From: Cerasicoccus arenae
GTDB lineage: Bacteria > Verrucomicrobiota > Verrucomicrobiia > Opitutales > Cerasicoccaceae
Reading direction: 5' to 3'
DNA: 64,000 nucleotides
Assembly: GCF_014651635.1 (NCBI RefSeq)
Contig: NZ_BMXG01000011.1
Span: forward strand, 80,420 to 144,419
The notes beneath the pieces were generated by a model. The model worked only from the letters and a program-made list of their open reading frames with translations, made no database searches and had not been told where the DNA came from. The position numbers and the translations under genes are program-made. This document shows, one piece after another, positions 16,559 through 25,974 of the stretch; position 1 is the first letter of the stretch, and the number at the start of each line of letters is the position of its first letter.

Positions 16559-19500
16559 TTAGATTTCATTGGTGGCAAGCCAGCGGAAGGACACCAGTTG
16601 GAAGCGGCGCCCAAAGAGGTCATTCGTGGTGTCATCTTGTGGGGTTTCCCAAGGATCAAGATTATCGTCTAAGTAATATGGTAGGCGTTGGACGGTTGCT
16701 TCACACCATGCGCGACTTTCGATCTCGCCACTGATTGGATTTCGTACGTCGCCGTAACAGCGAATAATGAAAGTGTCTGAGCGGGCGGTGAGAACAGGGC
16801 TGAGCGTGGTCAGCAGGTCGGCTTGGGTCAAGTAACCGGGAGCGAAGGCTGCTCGCGAAGCGAAGGGCTTGTCGACGTCATCGTCGTTATCGCTGCCTAT
16901 CCAGTGAGAGCGAATTACGACGGCGGGAATCACGTTTTGTGTCACATCAATCTGCTTGTCAGTATCAGTGAAATCTTCCTGTCCATTGATTCGCTCTTCG
17001 TTGGGTATTCCTGGATCAGAGTCCACCGAATCGATCGCGGCCTGAAGCGGGCCTTTCAGGCCAGTTTCGTCGTTGGCAAGCCGTCGATTAACAAAGTCGG
17101 CCATCGAAGAGAATGGCCCACGCAAACGCACCTGCTCGACTATTTTCTCAGCTAAATGGTCGATTTGGGCGTCAGTCAACGCACGATTGCCGCTCCAAAT
17201 GGAGTTCGTGCTGATGTTGGTGTCGGAATCGAGATAGCGCGGGAAACTGTGGGTGAGCTCGGTGTCCGAGTCGGATGCGATGATGCCGTTTCGGCTGTGC
17301 AGGAGCGCCTTCCATGCTTCCACGGAGGTGGAGTTGACGTTGAAGGCACCTTCCACCATGAGGGCCGAGGCGGCCTGTGTTGGTTTGGTCAGACGCTGAC
17401 GGATCGTCTCGGTTTCGCTGCCACCTTCCTGTAGGATGGTGTTGCGCGCATTTGGCAGGAAGTAAGAGGGATTGAGAATCTGGTCCGTGGTCAGTTCGTT
17501 GGGTACGGTGGAGAAGAAGTAGTCGTCCCAGAGCGCTTCGTTGAGAGTGTAGGAAAGGTCGTAGATGTTTTCCAACTGGCGGAAGGGGGGATATTGCGGA
17601 CGATTGTCGACTCCAGCGCCGTAAAGCGAAGTGACGGTTTGCTCGCGGGGAACCCAGGGATCGGCGAGGGAGTTACCCACAGCGTAGGTCGGGTTAGAAG
17701 TCATGAGCGAGAGGTTGGCGTGCTGCAGTTGGGCGAGGGAAAAAATGGGCGTTTGTGCTGGTCGAAAAGATTTGACCACCATGTCGACGGGATTGCCGTT
17801 TTCATCCAGTCCGACATCGGGTCCCGGCCCGACCGATCCACGGTTGTTACTGCCGAAGCTTGGGCCTGGGTGGGTGCTGCCCTGTATGTCCATGTAATAG
17901 ACATGGCTGCCGGTGCCTCTGGGGCGGAGGGAGTCTGGGGCGATCGGGTTAAAGAGGGCTATCCAGCGGGAATGCTGTCCGAAAGCACCATAAGTGTCCT
18001 CAGAGAAGCGCATTTCGATCCGGCAATATAGCAGCGGCTCGAAGATGAGTCCAGGGTCGCGATTTTCAAAGTTGAAGGGGCTGTTCACTGGCGAGTGACT
18101 ATAAATTCCTGTCGAACCTGGAGATTGTATGTGTTGGTAAATGACATCTTCGTCGTCGGCATCGCGAAGTGAGATCACCATCTGTCCGGGGCCGTTACCC
18201 ATGTAATAGGCGACTGGCTCGGTGGTGTCATCGGTCTTCGTAGTATGAAGGTCCTCTGCGCTCATAATTGGACCGGGTAATGTCACGGAATTGTCGGCCC
18301 GGATTGGTTGGTTGGGCGATAAGACATTGTGGGACTCGTTGTATGCTTCCGACGTATCGAGGGTAAATACCAAGCTCTGGCCAGGCTCGATTTGAGGCGA
18401 ATTGAGGCGGAAGCGAAGTTCTCTTTCTTCGGCGGGTATTTGGTCGTCGACTCCCTTGAAAATCGGATAGTTGAGGTAGCCTGTGGCGAAGGCCTGCGAG
18501 TCGTAGCTCCCCCCCGGTGCTTTGTCGCTGGTAGCGCGTCGCAGGATCGGATGCGATATATATGGGCCTACCGCATCGACGGCTTCGCTTTCCTTGCCGA
18601 CGATAATCGTGAAGTAGTTGTCTCGCGTATCAAAAAGCATGGTGTAATCATGGGCGGCGATCGGCACGTTATAGGGATTCCACAGGACGACGACGGGAAA
18701 AATGTGGAGGTTCATGGGCTGTCCCTCCCCGGAATTGGAGACGTTGAAGCCGATCCGAGTGTAGGTAATATAGGGGTGCAGGCCTGAGCTCGATGCGGGG
18801 ATGTCTTTTGTGGACTGGTTCGATGAGGTGGCGATGCGATCCGGCGCAATGGGGGCGTAGGCGTTTCCGTCGCCGATGATTTCGGCATACTCACGAATCA
18901 TACCCCAAGTGGGCAAATAGGTGTCCGCTTCGGTGATGTAGTCGGTGTCGCGTGGAGGGTTGGCAGCAGAGTCAGGTTGGGCCAGCCATGCTGTGAGGTC
19001 CTTTTTCAGCCCTCCATCGACAACATTAGCCAATACGCCGCGCGAAGTGGTGGTCAAGTCATGGAATCGGTATGCAAGTGCGTCATGTAGAGTTTTCTCG
19101 GCGATGACTGAGTTGGCGGATAGTGGTAGTTGGCTGAGCGATTGCACATTATTGAGGGAGCTCTTGAAATCCGGATCATCGGCGTCGTAGGCGGTGCCCA
19201 AGTCATTTCCGATGGAATCGCTCATACCCTCAATCCCACTGCGAGCGTTGCTGATGTAGCGATATTGCTTGGCCGTGTCGTTGCTGATTCCGGTGGTGTT
19301 CAGGACTGTGGGGTCAGGGCTTTCCCAAGGGTCAGTCAGCTTGGCATTGGCCTTGGTGCCTTCGTCCCCAATCCAGTAAGCAAAGCGTCCATTCCCATCA
19401 CCGATGGATTCACTGAGGACTTTGACTTGCGAGCTGGCATCGACGGACTCGTGCAGCATCCAGACAACCGTGTCGTCAGTGGATGGATTCCCCAAGTTAT

Positions 19501-19927
19501 CGGCGGCGTCACTTTGGCCGCTTACCAGCCATGCCAGAGGGATCGCGGGATCGAGCGGACCCGAGGTGGTATCCCATACACCGGTGAAGTATGGATTGGC
19601 CACATCTGCGACTAAATCCGCCCGCGCTGTCACTCGTTGGTCTGACCCGGCCAATTGCTGGACTTTCCCTAAGGCGACCTGTAGGCCCAATAGTGCGTTC
19701 TGCTGTGCCTGCACCCTATTCAGAGATTGCGTGGTGGAAAGCACCTCCACTCTGGTCAAGGTCGTGAGGGATAGCGACAACAGAAGAATAAACGCCATCA
19801 GCGTCATACTGATTATCAGGGCGAAACCTTGTTGGCTTGAGGTCGATCGTGGGGGGGGGGGCGAGGGCATCAGTGGGGAAGGGTGTTGCTCTTCGATTAC
19901 ATGGTTAGAGTATCTATTAAGCATCAT
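16559..19927 (-). CDS. Second very long prepilin-headed protein, Verru_Chthon cassette protein A-like
   Basis: The protein has 1122 residues. A leader with a Pro run is followed by QQGFALIISMTLMAFILLLS (about residues 33-52), a prepilin/GspK-like helix, then QNALLGLQVALGKVQQLAGSDQRV. This matches the 1226-aa protein at 2436-6116 in the head, in the recurring FNVNSTSVEAWKALL, SIWSGNRALTDAQIDHLAEKIVEQV segments, and in the tail (DTFIIRCYGDVRN, RAWCEATVQR, FQLVSFRWLA). Exported and assembled like a minor pseudopilin is the family-based expectation. It carries a C11 run in its leader (see 19851-19861). A TTCTAT-CA-ATAGAA operator lies 36 bp upstream of its start, linking it to the GH92-CE7 regulon. 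Confidence 0.7.
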   Translation of the reverse strand: MMLNRYSNHVIEEQHPSPLMPSPPPPRSTSSQQGFALIISMTLMAFILLLSLSLTTLTRVEVLSTTQSLNRVQAQQNALLGLQVALGKVQQLAGSDQRVTARADLVADVANPYFTGVWDTTSGPLDPAIPLAWLVSGQSDAADNLGNPSTDDTVVWMLHESVDASSQVKVLSESIGDGNGRFAYWIGDEGTKANAKLTDPWESPDPTVLNTTGISNDTAKQYRYISNARSGIEGMSDSIGNDLGTAYDADDPDFKSSLNNVQSLSQLPLSANSVIAEKTLHDALAYRFHDLTTTSRGVLANVVDGGLKKDLTAWLAQPDSAANPPRDTDYITEADTYLPTWGMIREYAEIIGDGNAYAPIAPDRIATSSNQSTKDIPASSSGLHPYITYTRIGFNVSNSGEGQPMNLHIFPVVVLWNPYNVPIAAHDYTMLFDTRDNYFTIIVGKESEAVDAVGPYISHPILRRATSDKAPGGSYDSQAFATGYLNYPIFKGVDDQIPAEERELRFRLNSPQIEPGQSLVFTLDTSEAYNESHNVLSPNQPIRADNSVTLPGPIMSAEDLHTTKTDDTTEPVAYYMGNGPGQMVISLRDADDEDVIYQHIQSPGSTGIYSHSPVNSPFNFENRDPGLIFEPLLYCRIEMRFSEDTYGAFGQHSRWIALFNPIAPDSLRPRGTGSHVYYMDIQGSTHPGPSFGSNNRGSVGPGPDVGLDENGNPVDMVVKSFRPAQTPIFSLAQLQHANLSLMTSNPTYAVGNSLADPWVPREQTVTSLYGAGVDNRPQYPPFRQLENIYDLSYTLNEALWDDYFFSTVPNELTTDQILNPSYFLPNARNTILQEGGSETETIRQRLTKPTQAASALMVEGAFNVNSTSVEAWKALLHSRNGIIASDSDTELTHSFPRYLDSDTNISTNSIWSGNRALTDAQIDHLAEKIVEQVRLRGPFSSMADFVNRRLANDETGLKGPLQAAIDSVDSDPGIPNEERINGQEDFTDTDKQIDVTQNVIPAVVIRSHWIGSDNDDDVDKPFASRAAFAPGYLTQADLLTTLSPVLTARSDTFIIRCYGDVRNPISGEIESRAWCEATVQRLPYYLDDNLDPWETPQDDTTNDLFGRRFQLVSFRWLATNEI
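19851..19861. repeat. G11 homopolymer (C11 on the coding strand) in the leader of the second prepilin-headed gene
   Basis: It encodes the PPPP stretch around codons 23-26, ahead of the prepilin helix. A one-base slip would abolish export and translation of the 1122-aa protein. Confidence 0.9.
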
Positions 19928-19962
19928 CGTTTCAACCGCTCATTTGAGCAATGACTGAATCC

Positions 19963-19976
19963 TTCTATCAATAGAA
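19963..19976. promoter_or_regulatory. Operator site A, TTCTAT-CA-ATAGAA
   Basis: Palindrome with two perfect 6-bp arms and a 2-bp centre, between the divergent prepilin-headed gene (minus) and the GH92 gene (plus). It belongs to the eight-site set listed through 33609. Confidence 0.7.
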
Positions 19977-20095
19977 TTTGAACGAGATCGCATTGACTCG
20001 ATGCTTGCTGAAACGAAGCCTTATTGCAGTTCGCCAAAGGTTCACTGCTGGCACCGCTCAAGCAAGGGTTCGCTTGTTTTGATTACAACTGATTA

Positions 20096-20103
20096 CCCCC
20101 CCC
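20096..20103. repeat. C8 tract immediately before the GH92 start codon
   Basis: Eight C residues occupy the position where a Shine-Dalgarno sequence would be expected, one base before the ATG at 20105. No purine-rich ribosome binding site is present, so the spacing and translation of this gene may depend on this tract. Confidence 0.85.
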
Positions 20104-20104
20104 T

Positions 20105-22069
20105 ATGATTATGAATCTCCCCGAAACGATAAACTTACTTCAAGGCACCGATTCAACTTTCGACTTTTCCACTGGTAACACTCTGCCTCTGGTAGCCCGC
20201 CCTTGGGCTTTGCATCACTGGACACTCCAGACGGCAGAGGCACCCTGGCTTTTCAATGCCCGTCATCGCCGTTTGCGAGGCCTCCGGCTGACGCATCAGC
20301 CCAGCCCTTGGATGTTCGATTACGCCAGCCTGACCCTGCTGCCGTTTACTGGCCCGGCGCTGGAAACTCCAGAGCTACAGGCTTCTGCCTATTCACTGGA
20401 GGACTCGGTCCTGAATCCTCACTACCTTCGGGTCAAATTGATGCGCTACGGCATTACGATGGAAATGTCGCCGACCGAGCGTGGGGCGATTCTTGTCATG
20501 CACTTCCGCCCAGATGAAACCCCGCGACTGAGCTTTTATTTTGACGGCGAACATGAGCTGAGGCAAATCGCTCCGGAGTCAGTCGGTGGACGTTCGTTGA
20601 ACCGGAATAGCGATTTGCCCGAAGACTATGGCCTGTCGTTTATCGGTCGTTTCTCCGCGCCGGTGGAATCCGTCACGCGGATGCCTTTGGGGGGGTATGT
20701 AGAGTTCGCTCGAGGAACCACCCGTGTGGAGCTTCGTTTGGCTGGCTCATTGATCAGCGACGCGATCGCTGCGGAGACCTTCCGACGAGAACTCGATAAT
20801 CGCTCCCTGGAAATGATCCGTGAGGAGGGAGCGCAGGTTTGGACAAAGTTTCTGGGGCGCTTTGAAATTGAAGCCGACAGCCCAGAGCAGTGCCGCTTAT
20901 TTTACTCCTGCTTGTACCGCTGCCTGCTCTTTCCCCGCTTTCTGGACGAGATCGGAGAAAACGGGAAAATTTGCCACCGTAGCCCCTATGATGGAGAGGT
21001 TCACTCGGGGAGTCTCTGCGCGGACTGCGGTTTCTGGGACGTCTATAGGACGCAGCTTCCGCTGCTGACCTGGGCCTATCCGGATATAACCCGCCGCATG
21101 ATGGATGCCTGGCTGAACGCCTGCCGTCAGTCTGGATGGTCACCGAAATGGCCCAGTCCGGGGCCGCGGCATTGTATGATCGGGACGCATTTTGACATCT
21201 ATGTGGCAGATGTGATTAGTCAGGGGTTGATCGATTGGGATGTAGAAGCCGCTTTCACCTACCTATGGAAAGATGCGACTGAACTCTCGGATAATCCCTG
21301 TTTTGGTCGCGAAGGTCTGCAGGAGTATCTCAAGCTGGGCTTCGTGGCGGCGGACAAAACGGTGTATTCATTATCCAGCACATTGGATTACGCCTATGAC
21401 GATTTCTGTGTGGCGCAAGTGGCACGCTTCCTCGGTAAGGAAAAGGAGGCGGCGCAGCTATTTGAGCGAGCGGGTAATTATCGCCATGTCTTCGATTCGA
21501 AAACCGGATTTATGCGCCCGCGCCTTGCCGACGGTTCCTGGGTCGAGCCGTTTCGCGAATTTGGGTGGGGCGGGCCTTATGTCGAGGGCGGACCCTGGCA
21601 ACATGCCTTTAATGTGCCACACGATCCTGAAGGCTTAGCAGCCCTGTATGGTGGGCCCGCCGCTCTATGTGGAAAACTGGATACGATGTTGACGATGGAG
21701 CCACGCTATGAGGCTGGCCACTATGGCTTTGAAATCCATGAGGCCACGGAGATGGCTCTGGCTGGTTTCGGTCAATACGCCCACTCCAATCAGCCTGTGC
21801 ATGCCTATCTTTTCCTTTATGCGTTGATGGGGGATACGGCCAAAACCAGCCATTGGGTACATCGCGTTTGCCGTGAGTTATACAGCATCGATGACTTCCC
21901 GGGTGATGAGGATAACGGGGAAATGGCGGCATGGTATATTTGGGCCAGCTTAGGTTTGTATCCGCAATGCCCGGGGAAGCCCGGCTTCGTCCACTTCGAG
22001 CCCTTGCTCCGGCGCGTAACAGTTCGTGTTCCGGAGCGCGATGAGGTCGTGATCGTCCGTGAGGGATAA
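20105..22069 (+). CDS. GH92-family alpha-mannosidase-like protein
   Basis: The protein has 654 residues and no signal peptide. GH92 landmarks are ADCGFWDVYRTQLPLL, STLDYAYDDFCVAQVARFLGK, EGGPWQHAFNVPHD, QPVHAYLFLYALMG and PGDEDNGEMAAWYIWASLGLYPQCPG; the last carries the calcium/catalytic acidic cluster. GH92 enzymes are Ca2+-dependent exo-alpha-mannosidases. The usual length is about 700-780, and here the C-terminal beta-structured tail after LYPQCPG is short. It is likely cytoplasmic or unconventional in location. It is preceded by a C8 tract in place of a ribosome binding site and by operator site A. Confidence 0.85.
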   Translation: MIMNLPETINLLQGTDSTFDFSTGNTLPLVARPWALHHWTLQTAEAPWLFNARHRRLRGLRLTHQPSPWMFDYASLTLLPFTGPALETPELQASAYSLEDSVLNPHYLRVKLMRYGITMEMSPTERGAILVMHFRPDETPRLSFYFDGEHELRQIAPESVGGRSLNRNSDLPEDYGLSFIGRFSAPVESVTRMPLGGYVEFARGTTRVELRLAGSLISDAIAAETFRRELDNRSLEMIREEGAQVWTKFLGRFEIEADSPEQCRLFYSCLYRCLLFPRFLDEIGENGKICHRSPYDGEVHSGSLCADCGFWDVYRTQLPLLTWAYPDITRRMMDAWLNACRQSGWSPKWPSPGPRHCMIGTHFDIYVADVISQGLIDWDVEAAFTYLWKDATELSDNPCFGREGLQEYLKLGFVAADKTVYSLSSTLDYAYDDFCVAQVARFLGKEKEAAQLFERAGNYRHVFDSKTGFMRPRLADGSWVEPFREFGWGGPYVEGGPWQHAFNVPHDPEGLAALYGGPAALCGKLDTMLTMEPRYEAGHYGFEIHEATEMALAGFGQYAHSNQPVHAYLFLYALMGDTAKTSHWVHRVCRELYSIDDFPGDEDNGEMAAWYIWASLGLYPQCPGKPGFVHFEPLLRRVTVRVPERDEVVIVREG

Positions 22070-22109
22070 GTTATTCACTGATTGCTTTAATCCGGATCGG
22101 ACTAACTCT

Positions 22110-22156
22110 TTCTAACTGAAAAACGAAACACTTGTTTCCAAGTTCAATTGTTAGAA
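22110..22156. promoter_or_regulatory. Operator site B (TTCAAT-TG-TTAGAA at 22143-22156) with a nearby half-site
   Basis: One mismatch from the perfect palindrome TTCTAA-TG-TTAGAA. A half-site TTCTAA lies at 22110-22115. The region is upstream of the beta-helix gene at 22318. Confidence 0.55.
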
Positions 22157-22317
22157 AGTCACTGGGCTTATCATGTATCGATCAAGCTGCCAGAATGTGT
22201 AAATGCAAAGGCGCTTCTCTCTTGGTGTCCTTGCATTACTTACCAGCCCAGCACTCAAGAACGGCCTTTAGACCCGGCTTGGGCGTTGGGATGGATTAAC
22301 CCCAAATACATTGATAT

Positions 22318-23343
22318 ATGAATAAATGCATAACGCTTGTTGTCCGGAACCTGTTGGTCCTGTTAATTTTCACTGGAGTTTGCTCCCTATCGGCAGCTAC
22401 TACCTACGTTCATCCTGGAGATGATTTAGGTGCGATACTCAACAGTGCGAATCCTGGGGATACCGTTATGGTCTATCCCGGCGAGTATGGTCGCGTGGTT
22501 CTGGCCGATAAGAACGGAACGGAAACGGACCCCATTATCATTCGTTCTATGGGCGGAGCCACGATCAAGAGCTACGAACCCTATGAGAACGCCCTCTGGC
22601 TGAAAAACTGCGACTACATTGTCTTCGATGTCTTCACTTTTACTGGTGGCATGCGAGGCGCAATTGTCGTCGACTGCGATCACATCATTTTCAAGAACTG
22701 CACATTCACGGGGGTTGGCCAAGAAGGCATCCATATTCTCAGTTCACATTATGTGGATGTTCGCGGCGGTAAGATTTATAATACCGGGTTGTTGAATCCT
22801 CAGTGGGGAGAAGGCGTTTATGCGGGTTCCGGTTCAGCCTACGATTTGTGTAGTCATATCTGGGTCGAGGGCGTCGAAATCTACAATACTGGTAACGGAG
22901 AGGCCGTCGATTATAAGCCTGGCGTTAGTCATTCTACGATCCGTGGTTGTGTGATTCATGACATTGCCCCGGGCACTTCGACTCAATCCAACGAGGGCGC
23001 TATTGTGGTGAATGGCTACGATACTTCTGTTTATGTGCTGCCGGCTCCGCAATATATCTGGATCGAGAATAACCTAGTCTATAACATCTCTGGTGGGTTG
23101 ACGGGTAAAAATCGAGGCATCGTATTTTTTGGTAGCGGCGTCTATGTAAAGTCGAACATCGTGCATGACTGTGACGACGAAGGTATCCTGGGTTCCAATT
23201 GGAACAATGCGGGCTTTACGAACTGGTCTTATGCCAACTGGTGCTATGATAACGATCCCAACTCGAACTATCAGTATGGCAATGTCGTCAACCTTACCGA
23301 TCCCGGGCTAAACTCACAGACCAGGCAGGTTTGGTTCCCGTAA
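22318..23343 (+). CDS. Secreted right-handed beta-helix protein (PL6/pectate-lyase-like fold)
   Basis: The protein has 341 residues with a signal peptide (about residues 1-27). The opening TTYVHPGDDLGAILNSANPGDTVMVYPGEYG is typical of parallel beta-helix lyases (chondroitinase B/PL6-type start), followed by repeated coils with Asn/Asp/Gly turns (NCDYIVFDVFTF, GAIVVDCDHIIFKNCTFTG). No signature active site was identified, so it could be a lyase, an epimerase-like protein or a non-catalytic binder. It is a single-gene transcript with an operator site upstream and a strong terminator downstream. Confidence 0.65.
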   Translation: MNKCITLVVRNLLVLLIFTGVCSLSAATTYVHPGDDLGAILNSANPGDTVMVYPGEYGRVVLADKNGTETDPIIIRSMGGATIKSYEPYENALWLKNCDYIVFDVFTFTGGMRGAIVVDCDHIIFKNCTFTGVGQEGIHILSSHYVDVRGGKIYNTGLLNPQWGEGVYAGSGSAYDLCSHIWVEGVEIYNTGNGEAVDYKPGVSHSTIRGCVIHDIAPGTSTQSNEGAIVVNGYDTSVYVLPAPQYIWIENNLVYNISGGLTGKNRGIVFFGSGVYVKSNIVHDCDDEGILGSNWNNAGFTNWSYANWCYDNDPNSNYQYGNVVNLTDPGLNSQTRQVWFP

Positions 23344-23385
23344 ACTTGCCTTTGACGGCTGGATGAAACAGGCTGGCAAACGAAC

Positions 23386-23418
23386 GACGCCGAGGGAATA
23401 TCTCCTCGGCGTCTTTTC
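23386..23418 (+). terminator. Rho-independent terminator after the beta-helix gene
   Basis: Perfect 10-bp arms GACGCCGAGG and CCTCGGCGTC are followed by TTTTCGTTT. Confidence 0.9.
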
Positions 23419-23551
23419 GTTTCAGTAAATCCAAACTAACAGTCGTTGTTTATCTCACCTCACTACCAGTATCTTTGGAGCGGTAACAGATATTTCCTTT
23501 GCAGGAGAGAATCTGATTGGGCTGTTACCATCAGAATCAATCAGACACAAC

Positions 23552-25927
23552 TTAGTGCGTAACCGGTGTGATTTTCAGAGAAATGGTGGCTGCCGTCGCA
23601 GGTTCGTTGAGGTCGATACCTAAGCGGCGGACTTTGCCTTCGCGGGATTCATCTTTCAGCCAGCCGTTGGTTACGGTGTAGGCGGCGCTGCTTTCGATGT
23701 GGACTCGTACGGTTTGCCCCTTGTTGCTGACTTCCCATACGTCTGGAGAGATTTCCTTGGCCTCGCCGTAGGTCAGGAGGGCGGTACCAAAGCTTTGAGG
23801 GCTGTCGAAGTCGACTGTATCGGTCACAGTGATTTTACCCGCGCCAGTGCGGTCGAAGTCGAAGCTCCGGATCAGGCTCTTCACTACTGGTAAGCTGTAA
23901 GCTTGTGCGATGTCCAAGACGATGTGGTCGCCCGCTTCATCAAAGTCTGTCTCGAGCACCATTGCCTTGTATTCGGAGCCGTGCTTTTGCCACTGGCCGG
24001 CGACTAATGGCACGGGGTGCCCGTAGGAAGCTTTTACATGGTGCTGGTAGGCGTTTGGACCCATTGAGGCGGCGTTGTAAACTGGCACACCTGGGTCGAC
24101 TAATACGGGCACACCTCCGAGTTCAACCACGAAACTTCCGATGTCATTGTGGCCGTGGCTGACGCCATTGTGGCCTCCCTTGAAGGAGAAGCTGAGGCCG
24201 TCCACGCCCTCGGGCAGGCGACCGACGTAGATTTGGCTGAGATCAAACCAATCGTGCAGGCGATGTCCATTCAACATGCTGGAGTCGGCTTTGATTAGGG
24301 GAGGCTCATTGTCATCAAAGGCAAGGTTGACTCCGTAGCTGTAGAGGAAGGCGCTATAGGTTGGGTCTGGTGCCCAGACTCGCTCGGTGCCTGCCTCCAA
24401 GCCGAAGCGCTTGTCAATGATGTGGTTCAGCCATCCGCTGGACGGCTCAGTGAGCATAGCGTCGCCATAGGCAGGGAAGAGCCCTTGGTCCATTTCGAAG
24501 CGGTAGGGAAAGAGTATGATCAGGCGACAGTTTTCCGGGGTATAGAGATCGACTAGGCCGTTGGTCGATTGATACGCCGTTTCAGCCAGCAGGATGTAGT
24601 GCCCGAAGCCATATTTCCAATATCCCATACCTTCGAGTGAGTAGCCGTCGGGAGGGAAACTATTGATGTAGCGCTTCACTCCAAGCTCGGCCCCAGCGAT
24701 GACTTCGGCACGTTCGTGTGGGTCGTCTAAGAAAACGATGGCGCTACCGACCAGTCCGCCGTGGACGACGGCATTCCAGTTGTTCGGATCGAGGCTCCAC
24801 CATTCCGGCTTGGCTTCACCGCGGACAGTCGCGAGATACTTCGAGAGCGCGCGGCTCTTGACCTCCTTTTTAATAAGCTCCCGTGTCTGGGGATTGAGGC
24901 GGTTGCCTAAGATATCATAGACGGTGGCAAGGTTCCAGGCGGTCATGGCTGTGCCTAAGTCGTTGCGATCACCTGAAAACGGAACATGGGCAGAGAGGAT
25001 CCAACTGGGTTCGCTACAAATCGCTTTGATTTCGCTGTTAATCGCAGGCAAAAAGCGCCCCTGGTTTTCCATGGCCTCGGCTAGGACAAGGATGACCAAA
25101 CGATATCGGCGGTGACTGGTCACATTGTCGATTTGGCGGTCACCACTCTTAACCGAAGCCTGATAAGCTTCGAGGCTGAGTTCGGGGGGGGGCTGTAGAT
25201 AAAAGCGCTCGGCCTGTGTCATGATGCGTTTGGCGAGTTGCGGATCGTCGCTTTTCAGCGTTTCCCAGAGAGCCCGGTCGTCAATCGACGGTGCCACGCC
25301 ATCTGGTATGGCGGGCAGGCTGGCGGCGATGGCATCGACACGAGCCGGATCGGGAATCAATGCGTGGTGGAGCTTGGGCTTCGCAGATGGATCAACCGGT
25401 GTGATCGAGAAATCATCAAAATCTGCTTTTACCTTATGCTTGCTGTATCCGTGGACGGCTACGGTCATAGCAGTGGCTCCGGTCGGTGGGTGGAAATCGA
25501 GTGTGTGTTTGCTCCAGTCGGAGGGTTTGGGGGGCAACTGTAGGGACAGGTCGCCGCCAGCGGGTTTGATAACCCGGCCATCGTCGCCGTAGAATTGCAC
25601 CCAAACGCCGATGCCGCTAGTGTCGAGTATTCGCGCCCAAAAGCTAAGGCGGTAATCTTGGTTTGGCTGAATCGTTACGCGCGGGCTTTGCAGCCAAGAA
25701 CCCGCAGTGCCCTGCTGAGTAACCCGAAGGCCGATCTCACCGCTGTGGGCGGCCTCGGGCAGGGGCTGGCTTAGCCCGAGGCTTTTATCTTCAGGGCTGG
25801 CATACCAGCCTGTTAAATTGTCTTCAAAGCCTGCATTGGAAAAATCAAGGGTGGCTTGAGCGACGTTGAGTTGGCCCAGCGTGCAGAGAAAAGCAACGCT
25901 GAGGAATCGGGGGAATATAGGTTTCAT
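23552..25927 (-). CDS. Secreted heparinase II/III-like polysaccharide lyase with N-terminal CBM-like domain
   Basis: The protein has 791 residues from the ATG at 25927; an ATG 18 bp upstream is less suited to the signal peptide MKPIFPRFLSVAFLCTLG. Residues of about 25-180 form a galactose-binding-like beta-sandwich (AGFEDNLTGWYASPED, KADFDDFSI). An alpha/alpha-toroid follows (NWNAVVHGGLVGSAIVFL, GYSLEGMGYWKYGFGHY), then the heparinase II/III beta domain with SHGHNDIGSFVVELGGVPVLVDPG, whose His is the usual catalytic/metal residue. PL12/15/17/21-type lyases share this order and act on uronate-containing glycans. It is co-transcribed behind the CE7 esterase (29-bp gap to the ORF start). Confidence 0.75.
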   Translation of the reverse strand: MKPIFPRFLSVAFLCTLGQLNVAQATLDFSNAGFEDNLTGWYASPEDKSLGLSQPLPEAAHSGEIGLRVTQQGTAGSWLQSPRVTIQPNQDYRLSFWARILDTSGIGVWVQFYGDDGRVIKPAGGDLSLQLPPKPSDWSKHTLDFHPPTGATAMTVAVHGYSKHKVKADFDDFSITPVDPSAKPKLHHALIPDPARVDAIAASLPAIPDGVAPSIDDRALWETLKSDDPQLAKRIMTQAERFYLQPPPELSLEAYQASVKSGDRQIDNVTSHRRYRLVILVLAEAMENQGRFLPAINSEIKAICSEPSWILSAHVPFSGDRNDLGTAMTAWNLATVYDILGNRLNPQTRELIKKEVKSRALSKYLATVRGEAKPEWWSLDPNNWNAVVHGGLVGSAIVFLDDPHERAEVIAGAELGVKRYINSFPPDGYSLEGMGYWKYGFGHYILLAETAYQSTNGLVDLYTPENCRLIILFPYRFEMDQGLFPAYGDAMLTEPSSGWLNHIIDKRFGLEAGTERVWAPDPTYSAFLYSYGVNLAFDDNEPPLIKADSSMLNGHRLHDWFDLSQIYVGRLPEGVDGLSFSFKGGHNGVSHGHNDIGSFVVELGGVPVLVDPGVPVYNAASMGPNAYQHHVKASYGHPVPLVAGQWQKHGSEYKAMVLETDFDEAGDHIVLDIAQAYSLPVVKSLIRSFDFDRTGAGKITVTDTVDFDSPQSFGTALLTYGEAKEISPDVWEVSNKGQTVRVHIESSAAYTVTNGWLKDESREGKVRRLGIDLNEPATAATISLKITPVTH
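25184..25192. repeat. G9 homopolymer inside the heparinase-like lyase gene
   Basis: It is C9 on the coding strand and encodes the PPP in LQPPPELS near residue 246. A slip would truncate the lyase before its catalytic domain. Confidence 0.85.
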
Positions 25928-25974
25928 AGAAAACAAATTGCACAATGAATGAGTGCGGGAGAAAAGAGTGCGGC

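Noticed and set aside
22834..23052. Minus-strand frame opposite the beta-helix gene
   Set aside because: It lies opposite regular beta-helix coils with a proper signal peptide and terminator on the plus strand.
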